Source: Variovorax paradoxus
Lineage (GTDB): Bacteria > Pseudomonadota > Gammaproteobacteria > Burkholderiales > Burkholderiaceae_C
DNA length: 64,000 bases
Assembly (NCBI RefSeq): GCF_022009635.1
Contig: NZ_CP091716.1
Span: 6,876,501 to 6,940,500 of the forward strand
Direction: 5' to 3'
In this document: positions 45,241 to 53,247 of the stretch, one piece after another
Numbering within the stretch: the stretch's first letter is position 1
Layout: the number at the start of each line of letters is the position of its first letter
Made by a program: the position numbers and the translations under genes
Notes under the pieces: model-generated
The model's database searches: none
Seen by the model: the letters and a program-made list of their open reading frames with translations, nothing else
Told to the model about the DNA's origin: nothing

Positions 45241-45714
45241 ATGCAACTGGACACCATCGACCTGCGCATTCTTGACGAACTGCAACGCGACGGGGGGCTG
45301 TCGAACGTCGAACTCGCGCGGCGCGTGCACCTCTCGCCGTCGCCCTGCCTGGCCCGGGTGAAGGCGCTCGAAAACCACGGCGTGATCGACCGCTACGTGG
45401 CCCTTGCGAACCCCAAGGCGCTGGGCCTCGGGCTCAATGTGTTCATCTCGATCAGCCTCGCGACCCAGAACCGGCAATCGCTCGCCGACCTGGAGCAACG
45501 CATTGCCGAGCACGACGAGGTGATGGAGTGCTACCTGATGACCGGCGACAGCGACTACCTGATCCGCATCGCCGTGGCCGACATGGCGGCGCTGGAGAAA
45601 TTCATCATGGAACAGCTAACGCCGATTCCAGGGATCGAGAAGATCCGCTCGAGCTTTGCGCTCAAGCAGGTGAGATACAAGACGGCGCTGCCGTTGCCGG
45701 CAGCGCCGTCCTGA
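45241..45714 (+). CDS. Lrp/AsnC family regulator (MdeR-like)
   Basis: The 157-residue protein has the Lrp helix-turn-helix (IDLRILDELQRDGGLSNVEL, VHLSPSPCLARVKALENHGV) and the RAM domain with VMECYLMTGDSDYLIRIAVA. It is divergent from the E1 gene across 105 bases that include GCATAAAATTTCGCAAAATA, an AT-rich stretch likely to hold the shared promoter and binding site. It probably activates the E1 gene in response to an amino acid. Confidence 0.93.
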   Translation: MQLDTIDLRILDELQRDGGLSNVELARRVHLSPSPCLARVKALENHGVIDRYVALANPKALGLGLNVFISISLATQNRQSLADLEQRIAEHDEVMECYLMTGDSDYLIRIAVADMAALEKFIMEQLTPIPGIEKIRSSFALKQVRYKTALPLPAAPS

Positions 45715-45729
45715 ATCAGTACCGGCCGC

Positions 45730-47811
45730 TTACTTCGAGAGCTTCGGCTGGACAGGGTCGGCCGTGAGGTAGCCGACGGCTGCTGCGTAGCGCTCCTTGT
45801 AGTTCGCGCGGATCAGCGGTTCGAGCTTGGTGTAGACCTTGCTGTGCAGACCGTCGGCAGGCGTCTTCGAAGCTCCCGTGCCCCAATCGCCCGCATGCTG
45901 GAAGTTGCTCATGATGTACGTCCAGCCGTTGATCTCGTCGACCGCGTGCAGGCCTGTGGACTCGCCGCCCGCGGGGATCGACATGATGCGCGACAGCTTC
46001 TTCGTGTCGACGTTGTAGGCCCACAGGAAGTTGTTGACGTGGCTGCTGCTGTCCTCGCCGATGAACAGCGTGCGCATCTTTTCCGAGAACTTGAGGTTGT
46101 CGGGGTTGCCGACCTTGTCAGGGTTGGAGGTGTTGCCCAGTGCGTCGGCGGAGATGTCCTCGCCCACGAGCAGCGCGCGGGTCTGCGTCGGCACCCATTC
46201 GCTGTTGATCGCGGCGCCGCCGGTGTCCTTCTGGCCGCCCGTGAGGTTGTGCGCCATCACGCCGCCGGCGCTGAGCTTCTTGGGCAGCGCGATGTTGGTG
46301 CCGGCCGTCCAGCCCTTGCCGTCCTTGACCATCGAGTCCTGGATGTTCTGCAGGGCGGAATAGGCGATCTTGTCCTTGATGTTGACGGTCGTGCCTTCCA
46401 TCTTGGTGAAGGCCATGCTCGCACCCATGAGGTTGGCGTAGCGGTGAGTTTCGAGGAAGGCGGCTGCCTTCTCCATCCCCGGCTTCAGGCGAACCCAGTT
46501 GGCCTTGCCATCGCAATACATCAGCGTGTAGGTGCTATCGACCGCGCTTGCCGGGGTCAGCGGCGTAGCGTCGCTGGAGCCGTTCTGCGTGGCGTACACC
46601 ACGTCGAGGATGTCCGTGGCAACGAGCGAATTGGCCAGGGCCTCGATCTCGGCGCTGGTGGCGTGGCCGAGCTTGACCCAGGTCAGCTTCGTGGCCGCGG
46701 CGGCCGGGTCGATCGAGTAGCCCGCGTCGTACTTGGCGACATAGAGCGTGCCGGCCGACAGGTCTTTTTCCTTGTCGGCGACGAACATGAAGAAGCCGCC
46801 GTTGGTGTAGTCGTCGCCCATGATGGCGGTGCGGTTGTCAGGCATGACCTGGATCAGCTCGTGCGAGATGCGGCCCATGCAGTAGTGCTTCTTGACGCTG
46901 CCGGTGCCGTCGGGGTTCACGGTGATCTCGGGCAGGTGGCCATAGTGGTACGGGTTGGCCTTGGCCGGGTCGCCGAACACGTTCTGGCTATAGGCCTTGA
47001 ACATGGCGGTGGTGGCGGCGGTGACCGCATCGGGCTCGTACTCTTCGCTCGACAGATGGGTGCCCCAGGGCGACAGGCTCGCGCCGCAGGTGATCCACAG
47101 GCCGTGGGCGCTGGACATGTCGACGTTGTGGTACTTGACCAGGCTCAGCTTGCCGGTGGTCTGGTCTTGGTCGAGCGTGAGCACCGCGATCGGCGAGGGC
47201 AGCGTGCCGTAGGTGTTGTTGCCGGCGAGGTCGCGTGTGGTGTATTCGAACTGGACCACGGCGAAGACCGGCTTGCCCTTGACGCCGTCGACCTTGGCGT
47301 TGGGCACGGTCAGCAGCGAGGTGCCGTCGGGGCTGTCGGAATAGAACTGGCGCGTGTTGGCCGGCACCGACTTGTCCAGGATGGGCTGGTTGTTGATGTC
47401 GTAGTAGCCGCCGGCCAGAATCTTGCCGCCCTTGCCGTCAGGCACCAGGTCGCCGGTCAGGAAGAAGGGCTGGTAGGCCAGCTTGTATTCGGTGGAGCTG
47501 CCGTTGTCGAACGAGATCTTGAGCGTGGAGCCGACCGCGGTGGTGGCCATCGCAGGGGCATCGGCCAGCGTGGGAGCGGCCATGCCGGTGAATTCGGCCG
47601 AAGCGAAGTTCGCGGCGGCCGGAGCCGGCGCGGGGGCCGGCGCGGGCAGCGGCAGGAAAGGCTGGCCACCGCCGCCACCGCCGCCGCAGGCGGTCAGGAA
47701 GGCGACGCCGCCCAGGGGCAGCATGGGGGCCGCGCTCAGCAGCTTGAGGGCGTGGCGGCGCGAGGGGATGGATGCGGCCGAGGGAACGTCGTTCCGTTTG
47801 TTTGCGGTCAT
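45730..47811 (-). CDS. PhoX-family (DUF839) secreted protein
   Basis: The 693-residue protein has a Tat-like signal with SRRHALKLLSAAPMLPLGGV followed by FLTACGGG, so it could be both Tat-exported and lipid-anchored. A Pro/Ala-rich stretch precedes the beta-propeller-type domain of the PhoX/DUF839 family (GLWITCGASLSPWGTHLSSE, YCMGRISHELIQVMPDNRTA, FMFVADKEKDLSAGTLYVAK). PhoX enzymes are calcium- and iron-dependent phosphatases, but several relatives lack activity data. It converges on the Lrp gene with a 15-base gap. Confidence 0.8.
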   Translation of the reverse strand: MTANKRNDVPSAASIPSRRHALKLLSAAPMLPLGGVAFLTACGGGGGGGQPFLPLPAPAPAPAPAAANFASAEFTGMAAPTLADAPAMATTAVGSTLKISFDNGSSTEYKLAYQPFFLTGDLVPDGKGGKILAGGYYDINNQPILDKSVPANTRQFYSDSPDGTSLLTVPNAKVDGVKGKPVFAVVQFEYTTRDLAGNNTYGTLPSPIAVLTLDQDQTTGKLSLVKYHNVDMSSAHGLWITCGASLSPWGTHLSSEEYEPDAVTAATTAMFKAYSQNVFGDPAKANPYHYGHLPEITVNPDGTGSVKKHYCMGRISHELIQVMPDNRTAIMGDDYTNGGFFMFVADKEKDLSAGTLYVAKYDAGYSIDPAAAATKLTWVKLGHATSAEIEALANSLVATDILDVVYATQNGSSDATPLTPASAVDSTYTLMYCDGKANWVRLKPGMEKAAAFLETHRYANLMGASMAFTKMEGTTVNIKDKIAYSALQNIQDSMVKDGKGWTAGTNIALPKKLSAGGVMAHNLTGGQKDTGGAAINSEWVPTQTRALLVGEDISADALGNTSNPDKVGNPDNLKFSEKMRTLFIGEDSSSHVNNFLWAYNVDTKKLSRIMSIPAGGESTGLHAVDEINGWTYIMSNFQHAGDWGTGASKTPADGLHSKVYTKLEPLIRANYKERYAAAVGYLTADPVQPKLSK

Positions 47812-47949
47812 GCGCAATGTCTTTCTTCGTGGGGGGTGGAAAAGAAACCAGCCCGCGAAGTTAGGCACTTCGTATGACGCTTCTGTGAATTGCTCAGCTT
47901 CTCGTCAGGTTGAATCGAACCATCCGACGAACCGATGCGCTCACGAAAG

Positions 47950-49101
47950 TCAGGGCGCCGGCAACTGCCTCGGCCACAGCGCCCACAGCCGCAGCGGCTG
48001 GTTCATGCTCGCCGCGAGCCGCCCGGCGTCGGCCCCGGTGCCGGCAAAGTAGTCGGCCCGCACGGCCCCCAGGATCGCGCTGCCGGTGTCCTGCGCCACC
48101 ACCAGTTTCTGCAATTGCGCCGCCGGTCCGTTGGACGCCAGCCACACCGGCGTGCCGTAAGGAATGCTCTCGCGGTCGACCGCGATAGAGCGCCCCGCCG
48201 TCAGCGGCACGCCCTGCGCGCCGCGCGGGCCGAAGGCGGCATCGACCTCGCTCATGGTTTCTTCGCGGAAGAACACGTAGCGCGGGTTGCTCCACAGCAG
48301 TTGCGTCACGCGTTGGGGGTTCTGCGCGGCCCAGGCCTTGGTGTCGTCGGGCCACTTGCCGACCTTGGCCACGCCCTGGCTCATGAGCCATTGCTGCACG
48401 CTGCGGTAGGGCTGCTCGTTGGTGGCCGAGAAGGCCATGCGCACGGTGTGCTGGTAGCCGTTGGCCTCGGTGATGCGCAGCCGGCCGGAGCCCTGGATGT
48501 GCAGCATCAGCGCGTCGATGGGGTCGGCCATCCATGCGATCTCGCGGCCGCGCAGCGCGGCCTGGGCTTCGGGCAGGGTCTCGATTTCCTGGCGCGTGTA
48601 CCAGGGACGGCGCGGCGCCAGGCCGTCGGGTGCCTGGTAGATCGGCACGTTGAAGGCGGCGGTGGGCACGCGCGAGGCTTCGTACACCGGCTCGTAGTAG
48701 CTGGTGAGCTTGCCTTCGGTCTGGCCGTTCAGCGCCTCGACGCGGTAGGGCTGCAGCCGGTCGGTCATCCACTGGCGCTGCTCTTCGGGCGTGGCGATGG
48801 TCAGCTGGCGCACGTCGCGGCACAGCGGCGCGAAGGCGGCATTGGGGCGCGAGCAGTTGGCCAGCAGCGCGATCCAGGCCTCGTGCAGCGGGTCTTCGCT
48901 GAAGCCCGGCAGTTCCGACCAGCCGACCGGCACCCAGCGGCTCTTGGGGTGCGCGAGCGAGCCGGTGAGCGGACCGAGGTCGCGCGGCGGGGTGACGGCG
49001 GGCGGGCGCGTCGGGAGGTCGGGTGCGCGCGGGCCGGTGGAACAGGCCGCGAGCGTTGCTACGATCACGAGCCCAACCAGCCACTGGAGTCCATTTCTCA
49101 T
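47950..49101 (-). CDS. mltA: Membrane-bound lytic murein transglycosylase A
   Basis: The 383-residue lipoprotein (signal LVGLVIVATLAACSTG) has the MltA domain with EGKLTSYYEPVYEASRVPTA, IAWMADPIDALMLHIQGSGR and the C-terminal 3D domain with LVVAQDTGSAILGAVRADYF, whose Asp is catalytic. It cleaves peptidoglycan glycan strands to 1,6-anhydro products. Its ATG at 49099-49101 shares the CATG palindrome with a divergent small ORF. Confidence 0.95.
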   Translation of the reverse strand: MRNGLQWLVGLVIVATLAACSTGPRAPDLPTRPPAVTPPRDLGPLTGSLAHPKSRWVPVGWSELPGFSEDPLHEAWIALLANCSRPNAAFAPLCRDVRQLTIATPEEQRQWMTDRLQPYRVEALNGQTEGKLTSYYEPVYEASRVPTAAFNVPIYQAPDGLAPRRPWYTRQEIETLPEAQAALRGREIAWMADPIDALMLHIQGSGRLRITEANGYQHTVRMAFSATNEQPYRSVQQWLMSQGVAKVGKWPDDTKAWAAQNPQRVTQLLWSNPRYVFFREETMSEVDAAFGPRGAQGVPLTAGRSIAVDRESIPYGTPVWLASNGPAAQLQKLVVAQDTGSAILGAVRADYFAGTGADAGRLAASMNQPLRLWALWPRQLPAP

Positions 49102-49240
49102 GGGTTTGATTCTGCTTGAAGCCCTCGCCGCGGGACTCGTGTTCATCTTGATCATCTGGTGGACCATGTTTTCCGGCCGCAAGAAGGGTGAATTGCATGA
49201 CGAGGACGACACCGACCGGAAGCCGCCGCCCGAAGCGTGA
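49100..49240 (+). CDS. Small membrane protein, divergent from mltA
   Basis: A 46-residue ORF has one membrane segment (LILLEALAAGLVFILIIWWT) and a charged acidic C-terminal tail (KKGELHDEDDTDRKPPPEA). Its ATG (49100-49102) overlaps the mltA start on the other strand, so both genes share CATG. GGAG lies 10 bases upstream, a slightly long spacing. The amphipathic design, with hydrophobic N-half and polar tail, supports a real small protein. Function unknown. Confidence 0.55.
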   Translation: MGLILLEALAAGLVFILIIWWTMFSGRKKGELHDEDDTDRKPPPEA

Positions 49241-49436
49241 ATTGCTCGTACAGTCCGATGCCGCGGCACCGTGTCGGAGAAGTACCCCATTGCTATTACT
49301 TTCGTAGCAATCATCGCAGCATTCATGGGCAATGGCGAAACTTTTCTTATTTTCCGTGGGGCTTTGAGGCCGTACCATCGCGGGCACCCGGGAGCTAAGC
49401 TGTGGCCCGCCTGACTCAACCTTGAAAGGGATCGCC

Positions 49437-50093
49437 ATGAAAAAGTTCGTACTCGCAACCGTCGCCACCGCCCTCGTCCTGTCCGGCTGCGCCGGCGGCA
49501 TGACCGACACGCAGCGCAATACCGGCATCGGTGCCGGCGTCGGCGCGTTGGGAGGCGCCGCCATCGGCGCGGCCACCGGCGGCCGCACCGGGGTCAATAC
49601 GGGTCTGGTCGTCGGCGCCGCGGCCGGCGCGCTCGGCGGCTACCTGTGGTCGCAGCGCATGGAAAACCAGAAGCGCCAGATGGAAGCCGCGACGCAGGGC
49701 ACCGGCATCGCCGTCACGCAGACGCCCAACAACGAGCTGAAGCTGCAGATTCCGAGCGACGTGTCCTTCGACGTGGGCCGCGCAAACATCAAGTCGAATT
49801 TCGCGCCGGTGCTCGACCAGTTCGCGAACGGCCTGCGCAGCAACCCGAACGCCGAGGTGCGCATCATCGGCCACACCGACAGCACCGGCTCCGACGCCAT
49901 CAACAACCCGCTGTCGGTCGAGCGTGCCGCCAGCACGCGCGACTATCTGGTGGCGCGCGGCGTGAACCCGGGTGCCTTCCGCATCGAAGGCCGCGGCTCG
50001 CGCGAGCCGATCGCCGACAACAACAGTGACTCGGGACGCGCGCAGAATCGCCGCGTCGAAATCTTCGTGGGCGAGCGCGCACCGCAGGGCTGA
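49437..50093 (+). CDS. OmpA family lipoprotein with glycine-zipper segment
   Basis: The 218-residue protein has lipobox LVLSGC, then a glycine-zipper region (GIGAGVGALGGAAIGAATGG, GLVVGAAAGALGGYLW), then a C-terminal OmpA peptidoglycan-binding domain with VSFDVGRANIKSNFAPVLDQ, IIGHTDSTGSDAINNPLS and RGSREPIADNNSDSGRAQNR. It resembles YiaD-type outer-membrane lipoproteins that stabilise the envelope. A second, shorter OmpA lipoprotein gene follows. Confidence 0.92.
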   Translation: MKKFVLATVATALVLSGCAGGMTDTQRNTGIGAGVGALGGAAIGAATGGRTGVNTGLVVGAAAGALGGYLWSQRMENQKRQMEAATQGTGIAVTQTPNNELKLQIPSDVSFDVGRANIKSNFAPVLDQFANGLRSNPNAEVRIIGHTDSTGSDAINNPLSVERAASTRDYLVARGVNPGAFRIEGRGSREPIADNNSDSGRAQNRRVEIFVGERAPQG

Positions 50094-50221
50094 TCCAGCC
50101 CGGCGCCGGCGCGCATCCGTCCGTCGATCAGACAGTCAATCACTTCACCGGGGAAACCGGCCGCGCCTAAGAGCCGGTACCCGCCATCTGTCCGTTGGTA
50201 CATAGAGAAAGAGGGAATCTC

Positions 50222-50788
50222 ATGAGGAAGTTTGTCGTTTCGGGTGCGGCTGCGGCCGCATTGCTGTTCATCGCGGGCTGCGCTTCGCAGTCGACGCCGC
50301 CACCGGCGCCACCGGCCGCCGAGGCGCCGGCCCCCGCACCGGCGAACAGCTGGACCGCGCGCCTGGCCACGCTGAAGGCCGATCTCGAGACGTCGACCAA
50401 GGGCACTGGGGTGGTGATCGAGCAGACCGCCGACAACCAGCTGCACGTGGTGATCCCGAACGATCTGTCGTTCGACACGGGCCGCGCCAACGTCAAGCGC
50501 AACCTCGCGCAGGTGCTCGACAAGGTCGCGGCCGGCCTGAAGAGCGCCACCGCCGCCAGCGTGCGCGTGGTCGGCCACACCGACAGCACCGGCAGCGAAG
50601 ACGGCAACGAGCGCCTGTCGGTGAGCCGTGCGGACAGCGTGCGCAACCACCTGGTGGCGCGCGGCGTGTCGACCACCGCCATCACGACCGATGGCCGCGG
50701 CTCGCGCGAAGCGCTGGCCGACAACGGCACGGCCGCCGGCCGAGCACAGAACCGCCGCGTCGAAATCTTCGTCGCGGAAAAGGCCTGA
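50222..50788 (+). CDS. OmpA family lipoprotein
   Basis: The 188-residue protein has lipobox LLFIAGC, a Pro/Ala-rich spacer, and a C-terminal OmpA domain (LSFDTGRANVKRNLAQVLDK, VVGHTDSTGSEDGNERLSVS, GRAQNRRVEIF). It lacks the glycine zipper of its upstream neighbour but shares its OmpA domain closely, so the pair probably arose by duplication. An AGAAAGAGGG stretch precedes the ATG. Confidence 0.93.
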   Translation: MRKFVVSGAAAAALLFIAGCASQSTPPPAPPAAEAPAPAPANSWTARLATLKADLETSTKGTGVVIEQTADNQLHVVIPNDLSFDTGRANVKRNLAQVLDKVAAGLKSATAASVRVVGHTDSTGSEDGNERLSVSRADSVRNHLVARGVSTTAITTDGRGSREALADNGTAAGRAQNRRVEIFVAEKA

Positions 50789-50795
50789 GGGGCCT

Positions 50796-51422
50796 CTAGA
50801 GGTCTCTCAGACGGTTGGCCAGCTCCACGGCCGACTTCACTTCCATCTTGTCGAACACGCGCGCGCGGTGGACTTCCACCGTGCGCACGCTGATCGCGAG
50901 CTGGTCGGCAATGAGCTTGTTGGGCAGGCCCTCGATCACGAGCCGCATCACGTCTCGCTCGCGGTCGGTCAGCTCGGCGATGCGCTCCGACAGGCCGCGG
51001 CGCTGGCGCTGCAGCTCGAGCGCCTGCAGCGACGCATTCAGCGCATGCTCGATGCGGTCGACCAGTGCGTTGTCCGAGAACGGCTTCTCGCAGAAGTCGA
51101 AGGCGCCGCGCTTCACCGCGTCGACGGCCGTCGGCACGTCGGCATGCCCCGTCAGGAAGATCACCGGCATGGCGGGCAGCAGGCCGCGCTCCACCAGCCG
51201 GTCGAACAGCACCAGCCCGCTCGTGCCGGGCATGCGCACGTCCAGCAGCAGGCACAGCGGCTGCTCGGGCAGCGGCCCCTGGTCGAGGAACTGCTCGAAG
51301 GCCTCGGCGCTGCCGAAATGCTCGCTGGCCAGCCGGCGCGAGCGCAGCAGCCAGGCGAGCGCTTCACGCACGCTGGCGTCGTCGTCCACGATAAAGATCA
51401 AGCCATCGATCAGCGGTTGCAT
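50796..51422 (-). CDS. FixJ-type response regulator with LuxR output domain
   Basis: The 208-residue protein has a receiver domain with acidic cluster DDD at residues 13-15, phospho-acceptor Asp61 in LLLDVRMPG and the Lys in FCEKPFSDN, then a LuxR helix-turn-helix with LTDRERDVMRLVIEGLPNKL and VRTVEVHRARVFDKM. It is 41 bases downstream of a kinase gene that an IS has cut, so it is now an orphan regulator and may have lost its operon promoter. Confidence 0.94.
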   Translation of the reverse strand: MQPLIDGLIFIVDDDASVREALAWLLRSRRLASEHFGSAEAFEQFLDQGPLPEQPLCLLLDVRMPGTSGLVLFDRLVERGLLPAMPVIFLTGHADVPTAVDAVKRGAFDFCEKPFSDNALVDRIEHALNASLQALELQRQRRGLSERIAELTDRERDVMRLVIEGLPNKLIADQLAISVRTVEVHRARVFDKMEVKSAVELANRLRDL

Positions 51423-51463
51423 GTCATGAGATCCAGCAGGAGATTGATTGTCTGAAAGTGCCG

Positions 51464-51525
51464 TCAGCCCGCCGCCGGCAGGGTGAAGCGGAACACGGTG
51501 CCGCGCGGCTTGTTCGGCTCGAACA
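51464..51525 (-). pseudogene. Sensor histidine kinase, last 20 codons only
   Basis: Reading leftwards, the last codons spell LFEPNKPRGTVFRFTLPAAG and a stop at 51464. This is the typical C-terminal end of a histidine-kinase ATPase domain (the GTxFRFTLP ending). Everything upstream is replaced by the IS5-family element that begins at 51526. The rest of the kinase is not found on the far side of the IS, so the gene is destroyed, not just interrupted. Confidence 0.8.
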
Positions 51526-52637
51526 GGCGTTGGTGCATGGATACTGCGCAGGCGTTCTGTTAGGCTCGCGGCCCTGATAAAAAGACCGCCTCCCGCCACA
51601 TGCCCAACAAATTCAACGCCGATCACCGCCATCATATTCCGAAGATGCGGCACTTCGTGCGTAACTGGCCCGAATATGAATCGGGACTTCGCAACCGTGG
51701 CAGCCTGACGTTCTGGGTTACCCCGCAGGCGATGCAACTCTGGCCAGCCCAAGCGCGCAGCACACCAGGCGGGCAGTCCATCTATTCGAATCAGGCCATC
51801 CAAACCAGCCTGATGCTGCGCCTGGTATTTGGCCAAGCCCTGCGACAAACCGAGGGTTTGATGAGGTCGATTTTCCAGCTTCTCGAGATTGATCTGAAGG
51901 CCCCCGACCACACTACCTTGAGTCGCCGAAGCATGACCCTCAAGGCTTTGCCACGCCAGTGCGCGCTGCCCGCCGGGCCGCTGCATTTGTTGATCGACAG
52001 CACCGGGCTGAAGCTGTTTGGCGCAGGCGAATGGCTGCAGAAAAAGCACGGACAAAAGTCGCGGCGTAGCTGGAGAAAGCTGCACTTGGCAGTGGACGCC
52101 AGCACGGGGCACATCGAGGCGTCGGTCTTGACTGGCCAGGATGTCGATGACCCATCTCAGGTTGGTCCACTGCTTGATCAGATCGAGCACGAAGTCGCCT
52201 CTGTTACCGCCGACGGCGCCTATGACGGCGAGCCAACCTACGAGCGGATTGCCCAACGCGATACGCAAATCGACGTCATTATTCCACCGCGCGTTACCGC
52301 CCAGCCCAGCGCGCAATTCGAGGCAGCGCCGACCACACGCGACAACCACCTGTTGATGATTCAAAGCTTGGGACGGCTGGAGTGGCAAGAGGCCTATGGC
52401 TACGGCAAACGTGCGCTGGTGGAAACCACGATGGGTCGCTTCAAGGCCATCATCGGGCCAAAGTTGCGTGCCCGTGATCCACGTGGCCAGCAGGCCGAGG
52501 CAAATGCTGCGGTGGCGGTGCTCAACCGCATGCTGAGCGCTGGACGCCCGAACTCCGTCCGCACTTCAGCAGCTGCCGTCTAAGCCCCTGCGGGGTTGGG
52601 GTAACCCCGGTCCCAGCGGTATCCATGCACCAACGCC
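51526..52637 (+). mobile_element. IS5-family insertion sequence (IS903-like ends)
   Basis: A perfect 19-bp inverted repeat, GGCGTTGGTGCATGGATAC at the left end and its complement at the right, brackets one transposase gene in 1112 bp. The ends resemble the IS903 subgroup pattern GGCnTTGnTGCAT. That subgroup makes 9-bp target duplications, but the flanking 9-mers do not match, so a flank was lost or recombined after insertion. The repeat extends by one matching base on each side, to 51525 and 52638. Confidence 0.85.
51600..52583 (+). CDS. IS5 family transposase
   Basis: The 327-residue DDE transposase has its three acidic residues in LHLLIDSTGLKLFG, VTADGAYDGEPTYERIAQRD and ALVETTMGRFKAIIG, with the Y(2)R(3)E(6)K-like spacing around the last Glu. 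The gene is uninterrupted, so the element may be active. Base and codon use are visibly less GC-biased than in the neighbouring chromosomal genes. Confidence 0.95.
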   Translation: MPNKFNADHRHHIPKMRHFVRNWPEYESGLRNRGSLTFWVTPQAMQLWPAQARSTPGGQSIYSNQAIQTSLMLRLVFGQALRQTEGLMRSIFQLLEIDLKAPDHTTLSRRSMTLKALPRQCALPAGPLHLLIDSTGLKLFGAGEWLQKKHGQKSRRSWRKLHLAVDASTGHIEASVLTGQDVDDPSQVGPLLDQIEHEVASVTADGAYDGEPTYERIAQRDTQIDVIIPPRVTAQPSAQFEAAPTTRDNHLLMIQSLGRLEWQEAYGYGKRALVETTMGRFKAIIGPKLRARDPRGQQAEANAAVAVLNRMLSAGRPNSVRTSAAAV

Positions 52638-52866
52638 TCTCGCATCGCCACTTCCGACGATGAGATCCACTCTTTGACATTTGAGGGGCCAAGCTGCGGG
52701 GGATTCTCCCGGCCGGCGGCCGCGAGAACCGGCTATGTCGTGCTACGCATCGAGCCAGGCGGCCACGGCCGCCCGTCTCGCCCCTGGCGGGCTTCCAGCG
52801 CCTTCCCGACGCTCACCGGGCCGGTGGCCCTCGCCGCTAGGCTACGAGGCCCTGGCGGGCCTTTCT
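52638..52866. other. Non-coding segment, probable IncP plasmid backbone scrap
   Basis: These 229 bases lie between the IS5 right end and the left end of the Tn3-type mini-element. They hold no convincing gene. They include one sequence identical to an IncP oriV iteron core (52674-52689), followed by a G+C-rich stretch that from memory resembles IncP backbone next to oriV. The chromosomal kinase gene does not resume here. Confidence 0.5.
52674..52689 (+). repeat. Single IncP-type replication iteron
   Basis: TTGACATTTGAGGGGC matches the TrfA-binding iterons of IncP plasmids such as RK2 (family TGACAnnTGAGGGGC). Only one copy is visible, so it cannot serve as an origin. Confidence 0.5.
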
Positions 52867-52904
52867 GGGGTCGTCTCAGAAAACGGACAACAAAGCACGG
52901 TAAG
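52867..52904 (+). repeat. Left Tn3-type terminal inverted repeat
   Basis: The 38-bp repeat has the Tn3/Tn21-like signature TCAGAAAACGG followed by a CAAAGCACG block and ending TAAG. It differs from the right repeat at two positions, the outermost base and one base in the CACG(G/C)TAAG segment. Confidence 0.85.
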
Positions 52905-52926
52905 CAAACCGGCATTGCCCTTAAGC

Positions 52927-52947
52927 TGTAGTCACATTGCGACTACA
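52927..52947. promoter_or_regulatory. dinJ-yafQ promoter palindrome
   Basis: TGTAGTC and GACTACA form a perfect 7-bp inverted repeat around seven bases, 33 bases before the dinJ start. The right arm overlaps TACAAT (52944-52949), a good -10 box. Binding by the antitoxin complex would give the usual autorepression. Confidence 0.7.
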
Positions 52948-52980
52948 ATAGAGCCTCTGAAACCTTCAAGGGAAATGACC

Positions 52981-53247
52981 ATGAGCACCGCCGATACCTA
53001 TGTCCGCGCTCGCATCGACACCAGCACCAAGGAGCGTGCCGCTGATGCGCTCGAAGCAATGGGGTTGTCCATCTCTGACGCCATCCGCTTGCTGATGCTG
53101 CGCATTGCTGATGAGCGCCGGATGCCCTTCGATGTGAAAGCCCCTAACGCCACCACGCGCAAGGCCATTGCCGAACTTGAGGCTGGGAAAGGCAAGCGTT
53201 TCGCCAGCGTTGATGACCTGATGGCAGACTTGCATGCGGACGATTGA
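52981..53247 (+). CDS. dinJ: Type II antitoxin, RelB/DinJ family
   Basis: The 88-residue protein has an N-terminal ribbon-helix-helix domain (TYVRARIDTSTKERAADALE, MGLSISDAIRLLMLRIADER) and a C-terminal toxin-binding tail (KAIAELEAGKGKRFASVDDL). DinJ neutralises YafQ and autorepresses the operon. The start at 52981 is preferred to ATG 52975 because AAGGGA lies 8 bases before it. It overlaps the toxin gene by 14 bases. Confidence 0.92.
   Translation: MSTADTYVRARIDTSTKERAADALEAMGLSISDAIRLLMLRIADERRMPFDVKAPNATTRKAIAELEAGKGKRFASVDDLMADLHADD

Noticed and set aside
50782-50812. CCTCTAGAGG as a terminator between convergent genes
   Set aside because: The 10-bp palindrome has no loop and no T-run, so it cannot be called a terminator by eye.
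51517-52646. Target-site duplication around the IS5-family element
   Set aside because: The left and right 9-mers share only a CTCG core (5 of 9 bases), which is not enough.
52674-52931. Small open frame of 85 codons across the Tn3 left end
   Set aside because: It spans the junction and the terminal repeat with no ribosome site or family resemblance.
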